Positions 1 through 7,240 of a stretch of 64,000 nucleotides of DNA are shown here, piece by piece. Position numbers and translations under genes: made by a program. The stretch comes from Spongiibacter tropicus DSM 19543. GTDB lineage: Bacteria; Pseudomonadota; Gammaproteobacteria; Pseudomonadales; Spongiibacteraceae. The notes under the pieces were generated by a model. That model worked only from the letters and a program-made list of their open reading frames with translations. It ran no database searches and had not been told where the DNA came from. Every line of letters begins with the position of its first letter. Positions within the stretch are counted from its first letter, which is position 1. The DNA lies in the NCBI RefSeq assembly GCF_000420325.1, contig NZ_ATUS01000004.1:1-64000 (forward strand), written 5' to 3'.

Positions 1-747
1 CTGGATCAACTGGCCGGCCTGAGTGGCGGCGCTGGCGGTGGTGATAACCCATTGCAACCGCTGCTTGACCAACTGCAAGGCGCCGGTGGTGGCGACAACC
101 CGCTGCAACTGCTGCTTGATCAACTGCAAGGCTTGGGTGGCGGTGCTGGCGCTGGTGGTGAAAACCCCCTCGCTCCTTACGTTCTCCAGCTGACAAAAAC
201 GGTTGATGACCTGCTTGCTGATGTGGCGGGTGAAAATGGTACTGTCGATGCGGTTACCGATGTCGTTGATACGCTGGTTACCGACCCTGCTGGCATACAG
301 GCCAGTGTCACAGTCATTCCCGCATCACTGCAGTACGCCTTGGGTCGTCTGCAAGACAATCTGATGGGCTTTGCTCCTGCCTCTGGGGGTGACAATCCGC
401 TGCAACCTCTGCTGGATCAGCTGACTGGCTTGGGTGACATGGCGGGCGGTGGTGCCGGTGGCGATAACCCGCTTCAGCCGCTGTTGGACCAACTGCAAGG
501 TGCCGGTGGTGACAACCCACTGCAACCTTTGATTGATCAGTTCCAGAATGCCGGTTCAGGCGGTATGGAAGGTGACAACCCTCTGCAACCGGTTCTGGAT
601 ATGCTGACTGGAGCGGGAGAGGGTGGTGATGCTGGTGATACCTCGGCCGCACCGTTCTCCTTTGCGTTCTCTTTCGAGTCTGACGCATTTTCGGTCTCGT
701 ACAGCTTTGACGGCCAACAGCCGGAGTTCAGCGTACCCACTCCCTGA
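1..747 (+). CDS. Gly-rich DNPLQPLLDQL-repeat protein, 3' part (5' end outside window)
   Basis: The reading frame is open from base 1 to a TGA at 745–747, so the true start lies upstream of the window. The visible 248 residues are Gly/Ala-rich linkers alternating with a DNPLQPLLDQLQG-type motif, which occurs seven times here. A non-repetitive stretch of about 70 residues (PYVLQLTKTVDDLLADV...) separates copies three and four. The C-terminus is rich in alternating Phe/Ser (FSFAFSFES), possibly beta-strand. Proteins of this style are often labelled collagen-like or Gly-rich surface proteins, but no Gly-X-Y triplet run is visible. It lies directly upstream of an OmpA-family gene and a TpsB-type transporter, which suggests a surface or secreted role (inference). 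No enzyme motif is seen. Confidence 0.75.
   Translation: MDQLAGLSGGAGGGDNPLQPLLDQLQGAGGGDNPLQLLLDQLQGLGGGAGAGGENPLAPYVLQLTKTVDDLLADVAGENGTVDAVTDVVDTLVTDPAGIQASVTVIPASLQYALGRLQDNLMGFAPASGGDNPLQPLLDQLTGLGDMAGGGAGGDNPLQPLLDQLQGAGGDNPLQPLIDQFQNAGSGGMEGDNPLQPVLDMLTGAGEGGDAGDTSAAPFSFAFSFESDAFSVSYSFDGQQPEFSVPTP
43..618 (+). repeat. Seven coding repeats of the DNPLQPLLDQLQG motif
   Basis: Units begin at about 43, 94, 160, 391, 463, 511 and 574. Each encodes a variant of D-N-P-L-Q-P-L-L-D-Q-L followed by a Gly-rich spacer of variable length. The third is diverged (ENPLAPYVLQL) and the last ends VLDMLTG. The units at 43, 94, 463 and 511 are also very similar at nucleotide level, which points to recent duplication or recombination among them. 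They are coding repeats, not a CRISPR array. Confidence 0.85.
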
Positions 748-774
748 GTGAGTTTGCTGTAAGAGTAAGCGCTC

Positions 775-804
775 AAAAGCCAGCCCCCAGGGGCTGGCTT
801 TTTT
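775..804 (+). terminator. Rho-independent terminator after the repeat protein
   Basis: A 13-bp perfect stem (left arm 775–787, right arm 790–802) built around GCCAGCCCC/GGGGCTGGC is flanked by A and T runs and ends in a T tract. It sits 28 bases after the repeat-protein stop, and separates that gene from the OmpA-family gene. Confidence 0.9.
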
Positions 805-877
805 ACTTTCATGTTGTGACACGCTGTATAACAATACTCGCCATTAGCGAGAGTTTTCTTTTAACAGGCGTTAACCC

Positions 878-1843
878 TTGAATAACCGGCTACTGACATA
901 TCTGCTGTTGGTCCTGATGGTGGCATCCGTCAGGGCGCATGCGCAGCTGATCTCTGTCGATGTGCTGGGGGTTGGCGTCGATACCAATATCCCAGGTGCG
1001 GCCACCGGCGGTGATGATGATTTGTCGGCGCTGTCACTGGATGCCCTGAACGACGATAGTATTTTTGGCAGCGGCCTCTCGGGGCAGGACATCCTGTTGC
1101 TGGGGGCTCCTGCTGAACCCTTGGGAAATGCGCCGGGCTCTGACAGCGCACTGGCGCCGTTGCTCAACAATATCGGCGGCGATAGTCCGGTTATCGAGTT
1201 CCTACAGGAGACGGCGGGCGGAGAAGATATCACGCCAGAAATCCTCACTATCGACCTTTCCGGCGAAGATGAGAGTGGACTGTCAGCGGACGCGTCGTCG
1301 GATCGGCTCAGGGAACAGGGGCAGCGCGAGTCTGCTCAAATGCAAGCGAGTAGCGCCCGACAGTGCGAGGATGCTGATGGAGACAGTGTTTGTGATGACG
1401 TAGATAGCTGTCTGCAATCCCCCAAGGGCGCGGTAGTGTTGCCCAGTGGCTGCCATTTTGATGGTCGTCAGGCGCTGGAGTTAAGAGGCGTCAGCTTTGC
1501 GACGGGTACCGCCTTGCTGGATACCGCTTCTGGCGCGGTTTTGCGCCAGGCTGCCAGAATTCTCAAATCTGCCGCCAATGTTCCTTTGAGTATCGAAGTC
1601 GCCGGTTATACCGATGATCGGGGCGATGAAGAGAGTAATATGCGGCTCTCTGTTTAGCGTGCACTTGCCGTCATTGACTTCCTGATTGCTGAGGGTGTGG
1701 CTGCAGAGCGTTTACATGCGGTTGGTTACGGTGAAAGCCGACCGAAGGAGTCCCTTTCTGGACTCAGTGGCGCCGCGTTAGATGCGGCAAGAGCAAAAAA
1801 TAGGCGCGTAGAACTGCGCGCGATTCCCGCAGGCGGGAAATAA
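878..1843 (+). pseudogene. OmpA-family protein interrupted by an in-frame TAG
   Basis: A TTG start at 878 gives a signal peptide (LLTYLLLVLMVASVRAHA), an acidic low-complexity region, a short Cys/Asp-rich segment like the calcium-binding linker of OmpA proteins (DADGDSVCDDVDSC, near residues 164–177), then an OmpA peptidoglycan-binding domain (SFATGTALLD... GYTDDRGD). A TAG at 1655–1657 stops translation after 259 residues, in the middle of that domain. The same frame continues without a shift to TAA at 1841–1843 and encodes the expected remainder (RALAVIDFL... GYGESRP... KNRRVEL). The TAG sits where the family usually has Gln, so a single CAG-to-TAG change explains it. Either the gene is broken, the base is a sequencing error, or the codon is suppressed. 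Intact length would be 321 aa. Confidence 0.85.
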
Positions 1844-1866
1844 CAAGGTTCACAGGCAGAATAACT

Positions 1867-3561
1867 ATGGCTATTGATTTACCACCAGTGATCCCTCCTC
1901 AGGCATGGACTGCTGAGCGTGTAGAGCACGCCGCAGCCAAGCTACCTGTGGCGATGTACGAGGTAGGTGGCTACTCCCTTCATATCACTGGTAATCGCCA
2001 TTTGAGTGCTGACCAGCTCGACCTGCTGATGCGTAACGCGAAGACCCCGGCACAGGCGATAAATGCCATTAATCAGGCTTACTATCAGTTGGGGCACCTG
2101 CTGACTACGGTTTATTTTGCGCAGCGTGGCGATGTGATTTATGCCCATGTCGTACATGGCCGCTTGGCGGATGTAAAAGCGCCTGATTCGATTCGGGGAT
2201 ATTTTAGCGGCTTGATCGGCGATGACGACCTGCGTCGCCGCGAATTCGATGCTCAGAGAGTATTGGCGAATTTGAAAAGCGATAGAGCGGGTATGGACTA
2301 CAGCGTGAGTTATCAGGTGGGTAAAGACCCGAGCGCGCTGACGCTGGTGCTCAACGAGCAATCGCAGCAGGATTATGATCCGACCGAGTTCAGTTTTGCG
2401 GCGAATAACTACGGTAACCGGTTTTTAGGGCGTTATTTTGCCGGTGGCTCCGTGACACATAATTTTCGTAATGGTTTGGAGGCGCAGTTTTCCTACGATC
2501 GCGCGTTGACAGAGTTTGGTGAGGTCAATGGTGGTGATTTTTACGATGGGTATACGTTTCGCCTGAATAGCCCCAGCCCATGGGGGCTGTATGGGTTTGA
2601 GGCGCGGCGCGTGGATTATGCCCGTTTTGTCGATGCCCGTGTTCAGAGCCCAGACGATCCGCTGTTTACGCTGGATGCCTGCGCGCTGCAAGCATTGTGT
2701 TCGATTCTCGGGATTGATGACGGCCTGATTGTTGTTGGCGGCGGGACGAGCATTGAGGATCGACGGCTGGCTCTTGAGGCAGAGACGACGGTACTTGCGC
2801 TAACGGGTGAGCAGGTGCTTCTCAGTGATGCGCTTTATCGCCTGACATTTACGCAGCGACTCGAAGATGTTGATTCCCGTATTGATGTAAAGCGTGGGCA
2901 AAACTTGCTTGATGAGCCGCAGCAGAGTCTCGAGTTGGGACTGAAATACAATCAGCTCATGCGCTTGTGGGGCCTGCCCAGCAAACTGGCGGTGCAGGGG
3001 TTCGTTGATCTGGGCTTTAAGTCCGATTCCGGTACCTTGGGTACGGACGATACTGAGGGCTCGGTCAACTTGGGCCGGCGCAGCAGTGAATTCACTATCT
3101 TTAAGCCCCGCTTGTCGTTCCAGACGTCACTGACAGAGCGCGTCGAACTCACGCTCAGTTACAGCGGCCAGTACTCTGACAATACCCAGCTTCCCCTTCA
3201 GCAGCAGTATTTTCTCGGCGGTAATAATGGCTTGAGTGCCTATATGCCTGGTGTGCTGGTGGGTGACTCCGGACACTACGCCAAGGCCACGTTGGCGGCT
3301 GTCGAATTACCTATTGCAGGTCTGCGTTTCACGCCAGCGTTTTATGTTGAGCGTGGAGAAGCCTGGTTTGAGAATGCCAGCGGAGCCGACGGCGATACGC
3401 GAATGCTCAGCGATATCGGCGTGTCTTTTCGGTTCAGCTATCAAGAGCTGATGGAGACGGAATTGGTAATCGCGCGACCGCTATCGGATCAGAATATTGA
3501 TGAGGAAGTGCGTGAGGCTGCTGAGGCCGATTTCTTCTGGCGATTGAGGGTTAACTTCTAG
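1867..3561 (+). CDS. ShlB/FhaC/HecB-family outer-membrane transporter (TpsB-like)
   Basis: The 564-aa protein has a Pro-rich start (LPPVIPPQ), a POTRA-like region at about residues 37–160 (SLHITGNRHLSADQL), and a long series of amphipathic strands ending in a C-terminal Phe (RVNF), as in outer-membrane barrels. TpsB proteins export a partner protein by two-partner secretion; two POTRA domains plus a 16-strand barrel are usual. Oddly, there is no signal peptide. The mature-like sequence begins right after Met, and the frame upstream is charged and hits a TAG at 1801–1803, so no longer start exists. The gene begins 23 bases after the OmpA reading frame ends. No filamentous-haemagglutinin-type TpsA gene is in the window, so the upstream repeat protein is the candidate substrate (inference). 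Confidence 0.8.
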   Translation: MAIDLPPVIPPQAWTAERVEHAAAKLPVAMYEVGGYSLHITGNRHLSADQLDLLMRNAKTPAQAINAINQAYYQLGHLLTTVYFAQRGDVIYAHVVHGRLADVKAPDSIRGYFSGLIGDDDLRRREFDAQRVLANLKSDRAGMDYSVSYQVGKDPSALTLVLNEQSQQDYDPTEFSFAANNYGNRFLGRYFAGGSVTHNFRNGLEAQFSYDRALTEFGEVNGGDFYDGYTFRLNSPSPWGLYGFEARRVDYARFVDARVQSPDDPLFTLDACALQALCSILGIDDGLIVVGGGTSIEDRRLALEAETTVLALTGEQVLLSDALYRLTFTQRLEDVDSRIDVKRGQNLLDEPQQSLELGLKYNQLMRLWGLPSKLAVQGFVDLGFKSDSGTLGTDDTEGSVNLGRRSSEFTIFKPRLSFQTSLTERVELTLSYSGQYSDNTQLPLQQQYFLGGNNGLSAYMPGVLVGDSGHYAKATLAAVELPIAGLRFTPAFYVERGEAWFENASGADGDTRMLSDIGVSFRFSYQELMETELVIARPLSDQNIDEEVREAAEADFFWRLRVNF

Positions 3562-3596
3562 CTGGGACAAAGCTGGCTCGCGATTTGTGGAGAATG

Positions 3597-4955
3597 TCAG
3601 CGGCGTGGAAAGGTAAGTCGCACACGGCCGCCGGGCGCCTGTTCTCGGCTGACGAGTTCAAGCCCGATATCGCAGCTATCCGCGATATCGCGGACAATAG
3701 CTAATCCCAACCCCTGGCCTTGACCATATTGATCTCCCCGTCGTCCGCGATCCAACAGAGCTTCCACTTCACTGGGCTGCAATCCTGCGCCATCATCGTC
3801 AATACATAGTTGCAGTGCTTCCGTGCCTGGTGCTGATGATGTCGAGAGCGTGACGCGTTTTTGACAAGCTTTGCAGGCGTTATCTAACAGGTTGCCAAGT
3901 AGCTCGAGCAAGTCGTCTTCGTCGACGGCAACGCTGGGGTTGCCGTCGATATGCAGGTGAATCTCAAGGTTTTTGCTGTGATAGACCTTCATTAGTGTAT
4001 TACGGAGACGCTCAAGCGCCGGCAGCAAGGGTATTTGAGGCCCCAGTTTTCCCGCGCTTCCACTGACTGCTCGACGTAGTTGGTGCCGAATAATATCGTC
4101 CATGCGGCTCAATTGCTCCCGTCGACTTTCGTCATCCAGCTGATTGTTCTGAAGCACGGCCAGTGGCGTTTTCAGACTGTGAGCGAGGTCGCCCAGGGTA
4201 TTGCGATACCGCTCCCGTTGTCGCCGTTCTTTCTCGAGTAACTGGTTAAGGTTCTGCGTAATCCCGCTAAGTTCTTCAGGGTAGTCGTCGCTGAGTTGAT
4301 GAGTATCGCCTTTTTCCAGATGTCGCAGCTCTCTAGCCAGTTTCCGAAGGGGTTTTAAGCCCCAGAATTGCAGCCCGGTTACCAGCGCAAGAGACAGCAG
4401 CGCAACCATGCTCAGCCACAGTGCGAGTTGGCGGCGGAACTGCCTCAGTTCATTCAACATGCCTTGCTTACTGGCGTAAATCGAAAACCGGATGGGAATA
4501 TCGCGGCCATTATCGGTTTCCCACAGGGCGTAATAGCGGTAGTAGAGGAAGGCGCGCTGATCAATGATGGACTCGCCGAACAAATCTTGTCCGAAGCGTT
4601 GTCCTTTTTCTGTTGAGGGAATACCCGGCAGTTGAAGGGTGTCTGCGCTCAGGGATTGCCAGTAAAGTGCGCCATCCAAGCCCTGAATATCAGCATACAG
4701 TCCCGACCGGAATTGCCAGAATCTCGGTTCTTTCAAGCGGTCGCTGGTATCGAAACGGTCACCACTCCATTCAACCGCGCCAAGCAGGGAAAAGAACTGT
4801 GTTTTTAGCCGGTTTTCTTCCGCCTTGATCAGACTGCTGTGATAGGCGCGGTCGATAGCTAACCCCGTCAGGCCGAGAAGTACCGGCATGCTCAAACTCA
4901 TGGCCAGCAGGAGCCGGCGGCTGATAGAGCTGCGCCGCGTGGGGCGTTCAGGCAT
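3597..4955 (-). CDS. Sensor histidine kinase, PhoQ/QseC-like
   Basis: The 452-aa membrane kinase has TM segments near residues 13–32 and 177–199 flanking a periplasmic sensor of about 145 residues, then a HAMP-like linker, the H-box DLAHSLKTPLAVL with the likely phospho-His at residue 259, an N-box (LLGNLLDNACKA) and glycine boxes (DDGAGL, GQGLGLAIV). It should autophosphorylate and pass phosphate to the regulator encoded just upstream, whose gene overlaps this one by 8 bases. The signal sensed cannot be read from sequence; PepSY-linked systems of this type in other gammaproteobacteria respond to cations or envelope stress, so that is a reasonable guess only. Confidence 0.9.
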   Translation of the reverse strand: MPERPTRRSSISRRLLLAMSLSMPVLLGLTGLAIDRAYHSSLIKAEENRLKTQFFSLLGAVEWSGDRFDTSDRLKEPRFWQFRSGLYADIQGLDGALYWQSLSADTLQLPGIPSTEKGQRFGQDLFGESIIDQRAFLYYRYYALWETDNGRDIPIRFSIYASKQGMLNELRQFRRQLALWLSMVALLSLALVTGLQFWGLKPLRKLARELRHLEKGDTHQLSDDYPEELSGITQNLNQLLEKERRQRERYRNTLGDLAHSLKTPLAVLQNNQLDDESRREQLSRMDDIIRHQLRRAVSGSAGKLGPQIPLLPALERLRNTLMKVYHSKNLEIHLHIDGNPSVAVDEDDLLELLGNLLDNACKACQKRVTLSTSSAPGTEALQLCIDDDGAGLQPSEVEALLDRGRRGDQYGQGQGLGLAIVRDIADSCDIGLELVSREQAPGGRVRLTFPRR

Positions 4956-5631
4956 GGGTTTCCTTCAGCTCAAAACGGTAGCCGCGGCCGCGCAGGGTTG
5001 TGATTGGCTTGAGGCTGCCCTCGGGGTCGAGTTTTTTGCGCAAACGAGCAATAAAGACCTCGATAACATTACTGTCTCGATCGAAGTCCTGATCGTACAG
5101 GTGCTCGGTAAGGTCCGACTTCGATACTACCTGACCACTCCGCATGACGAGGTATTCAAGCGCATTGTATTCAAATGTGGTTAATTCCAGTGCTCGCTGG
5201 TCGACGCTGACAGATTTCGCGGCGGTGTCGATAACGACGGGGCCGAATGCCAGCTGAGGGCTGGCGAATCCCGCTGAGCGCCTGATCAAGGCATTGGCGC
5301 GGGCAAGGACTTCTTCGATTTGAAAGGGTTTCGCTACGTAATCGTCAGCGCCGGATTCCAAGCCTTTGACTTTATCCTGCCAGCTGTCGCGAGCGGTGAG
5401 GACCAGTACCGGGAATTTGATACCTTGTTGGCGCCACTGACTGATCACGCTAATGCCGTCCCGCTTGGGTAGGCCGATATCGACAACCGCAAGGTCATAG
5501 GGCATTTCTTCCCCGAGGTAGGCGGCTTCCTCTCCGTCTGAACTGGCGTCACAGGCAAACCCAGCTTCGGTGAAATACTTCAAGAGTTGCGCCTGCAGGA
5601 GTGGTTCGTCTTCCACGATGAGTACACGCAT
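4948..5631 (-). CDS. OmpR/PhoP-family response regulator
   Basis: The 227-aa two-domain regulator has acidic residues at 8–9, a phospho-acceptor Asp51 (VVDIGLP), Thr79 (LTARD) and Lys101 (AKPF) of the receiver domain, followed by a winged-helix DNA-binding domain from about residue 128 (RALELTTFEYNALEYL... RGRGYRFEL). It is translationally coupled to the kinase by an 8-base overlap and lies 9 bases after the PepSY gene, so all three are probably one transcript. A CTTAA-N6-CTGAA site at 6100–6115 upstream of the operon resembles boxes used by this regulator family and may be its own operator. Confidence 0.92.
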   Translation of the reverse strand: MRVLIVEDEPLLQAQLLKYFTEAGFACDASSDGEEAAYLGEEMPYDLAVVDIGLPKRDGISVISQWRQQGIKFPVLVLTARDSWQDKVKGLESGADDYVAKPFQIEEVLARANALIRRSAGFASPQLAFGPVVIDTAAKSVSVDQRALELTTFEYNALEYLVMRSGQVVSKSDLTEHLYDQDFDRDSNVIEVFIARLRKKLDPEGSLKPITTLRGRGYRFELKETHA

Positions 5632-5640
5632 GCTTGCTAC

Positions 5641-5958
5641 CTATTTGCCGTCAATAATGACGTTTTTTATTTTTCCATCGTCTTGGAGAATACGCACTTT
5701 GTAGGCATTACCGATCTTCTTCGCGCCCACAGCACGGCCGCCATAGCGGCGTTCGGCAATGGCGATGGCGTCCCGGGCTGTCAACTGAGGCTGCAGGCGC
5801 TGATGTTCCAGCTGGCCGTTTAGAGAGGGCGAGCCCAGAGCACCATTGCCTCTGGGCAGGTTGATGCCGCCGCGGTCGAGCAAACCTGCGGCAAAGCTCG
5901 TGGCCGGCGCTGTGCCGATGCCAAATATCAATGCGGCGAATAAAAAATAACGGGCCAT
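5641..5958 (-). CDS. PepSY-domain periplasmic protein
   Basis: A 105-aa protein with an N-terminal signal peptide (MARYFLFAALIFGIGTAPATSFA) and one PepSY-like unit at the C-terminus (LTARDAIAIAERRYGGRAVGAKKI... YKVRILQDDGKIKNVIIDG). PepSY domains act in the periplasm and often accompany two-component systems, where they are regulated targets or modulators of the sensor. An alternative GTG start three codons upstream (5967) is possible; the ATG at 5958 places the signal peptide normally. It is probably the first gene of the PepSY–regulator–kinase operon. Confidence 0.8.
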   Translation of the reverse strand: MARYFLFAALIFGIGTAPATSFAAGLLDRGGINLPRGNGALGSPSLNGQLEHQRLQPQLTARDAIAIAERRYGGRAVGAKKIGNAYKVRILQDDGKIKNVIIDGK

Positions 5959-6099
5959 ATTCCACACTTTGCTGGTTGGGCGTTTGAGGTCGGTAGGCTA
6001 TGTGTCCTTTGCCAAGCTTAACCCAGTAACGTAGCGAATTTCAGCTCCTGCCTGTATTTCACAGTGATCTGACCGTACTTGCAGTTTGGATAGCTTCGG

Positions 6100-6115
6100 C
6101 TTAACTTTCGCTGAA
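6100..6115. promoter_or_regulatory. Candidate response-regulator box CTTAA-N6-CTGAA
   Basis: CTTAA at 6100–6104 and CTGAA at 6111–6115 are direct half-sites on an 11-bp pitch. This is one mismatch from the CTTAA-N6-CTTAA type of box known for PmrA/BqsR-like regulators. It lies between the PepSY–regulator–kinase operon and the divergent GST gene. The assignment is by eye only. Confidence 0.35.
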
Positions 6116-6146
6116 CCCAGATTCAAGTCACAACATAAAAAGGAAG

Positions 6147-6776
6147 ATGACGGTGAAGCTTTACACCTATGACCCTGCACCCAATCCGCGCCGTGTCGCG
6201 CTGCTACTTAAATACAAAGGCGTTGAATTAGACGCCGAGCAGGTGGACCTTACGAAAGGTCAGCAAATGAGCGCGGAGTTCTCAGCAATTAATCCGCAGT
6301 GGACGGTGCCCGCGTTGCAGCTGGATAACGGCGAGGTGCTGAGCGACGTGATCGCTATTTGCTATTACCTCGATTCCCTGTATCCCGAAAAGTCGGTTTT
6401 TGGCAAGGATGCATTGGAATGTGCAAAAGTCATTGCCTTCTGTCAGCGGCTGTATGTGGACGGCTTGGCTGCCGTGGCTGAAGTCCTGCGTAACGGGAAT
6501 CCGGTATTCAAAGATCGCGCGTTACCCGGCGCGCTGAATGTGCCTCAAATCCCTGAGCTGGTTGACCGAGGGCACCTGCGTTTGGACGCGTTCTATCAAT
6601 CGATGAACGAGGTTGTTTCCGGACGGGAATTCGTCGTCGGAGAGCAACTGAGTCAGGCAGATATTGACCTCTATGTCGTGCTGGGTTTCTGCGGCTGGGT
6701 AAAACGCAGCATTCCGGAAGATTGCGAAGCGCTGGTTCAATGGTTTGCCGACATGAAAAAGCGCTTCGGTGAGTGA
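6147..6776 (+). CDS. Glutathione S-transferase family protein
   Basis: The 209-aa protein has a thioredoxin-fold N-terminal half (VKLYTYDPAPNPRRVALLLKY, then the cis-Pro segment WTVPAL and the glutathione gamma-Glu loop VLSDVIAICYYL) and an all-helical C-terminal half, as in soluble GSTs. It should bind glutathione and conjugate or reduce an unknown substrate in the cytoplasm. AAGGAAG lies directly against the ATG at 6147, so the GTG at 6153 may be the real start. It is divergent from the PepSY operon. Confidence 0.85.
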   Translation: MTVKLYTYDPAPNPRRVALLLKYKGVELDAEQVDLTKGQQMSAEFSAINPQWTVPALQLDNGEVLSDVIAICYYLDSLYPEKSVFGKDALECAKVIAFCQRLYVDGLAAVAEVLRNGNPVFKDRALPGALNVPQIPELVDRGHLRLDAFYQSMNEVVSGREFVVGEQLSQADIDLYVVLGFCGWVKRSIPEDCEALVQWFADMKKRFGE

Positions 6777-6782
6777 CAGGGC

Positions 6783-7100
6783 CTAGCGCAGCCAGTATAC
6801 ATTCACTCTAGTGTTCAACGATGGGCGGTGGCCACATCGCGGCCCGTGTTGGTGGTAACGCGTTCCTGCTTGCAGGCGGTGGCGATAATCGCGGTGATAA
6901 TTGCTGCGATACCGCTGGTCGCGCAGGCCATCGCGATAGCCTTGTCGATACGCCCACGACGAGGCGTGTCGGTCGTGAAAGCCATGATACGAGTGTGTGC
7001 TGTGACGCATTTGGTAGCTTTGTGGCACAGGTCTGGGGTCAGCCAATGCCAGAGCAGGCAGTCCTAGGATCAGCAGGCCGGTCATGATTCTTGCAAACAT
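6783..7100 (-). CDS. Small secreted His/Tyr/Arg-rich protein of unknown function
   Basis: The start at 7100 is set by a good ribosome site (AGGAGGGA, complement of 7104–7112). The 105-aa product has a signal peptide (MFARIMTGLLILGLPALALA) and a mature part crowded with His, Tyr, Arg and Ser (RHSTHSYHGFHDRHASSW, RQGYRDGLRDQRY), with at least ten His. Metal binding or acid-soluble envelope association would fit such a composition, but I recognise no family. It stands alone, convergent with the GST gene. Confidence 0.6.
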   Translation of the reverse strand: MFARIMTGLLILGLPALALADPRPVPQSYQMRHSTHSYHGFHDRHASSWAYRQGYRDGLRDQRYRSNYHRDYRHRLQAGTRYHQHGPRCGHRPSLNTRVNVYWLR

Positions 7101-7240
7101 GGGATTCCCTCCTGTTAGCATTTCGAGCTCAGTATACCGCCGATAGCGTTAACCCAGGCTGAACCTGCCATATGGGTGATGTTACTCGCTCGCTGCCTCT
7201 TTAGAATCTTCGCTAATATAATAATGATAAGGAGCAGGAT

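Noticed and set aside
43-618. CRISPR array or satellite repeat
   Set aside because: The repeats keep reading frame, differ in length and sequence, and encode the DNPLQPLLDQL motif. Spacers are not unique.
7205-7240. Fur-box-like AT-rich stretch before the DUF3604 gene
   Set aside because: ATAATGATAA is only half of a Fur palindrome, with no matching second half.
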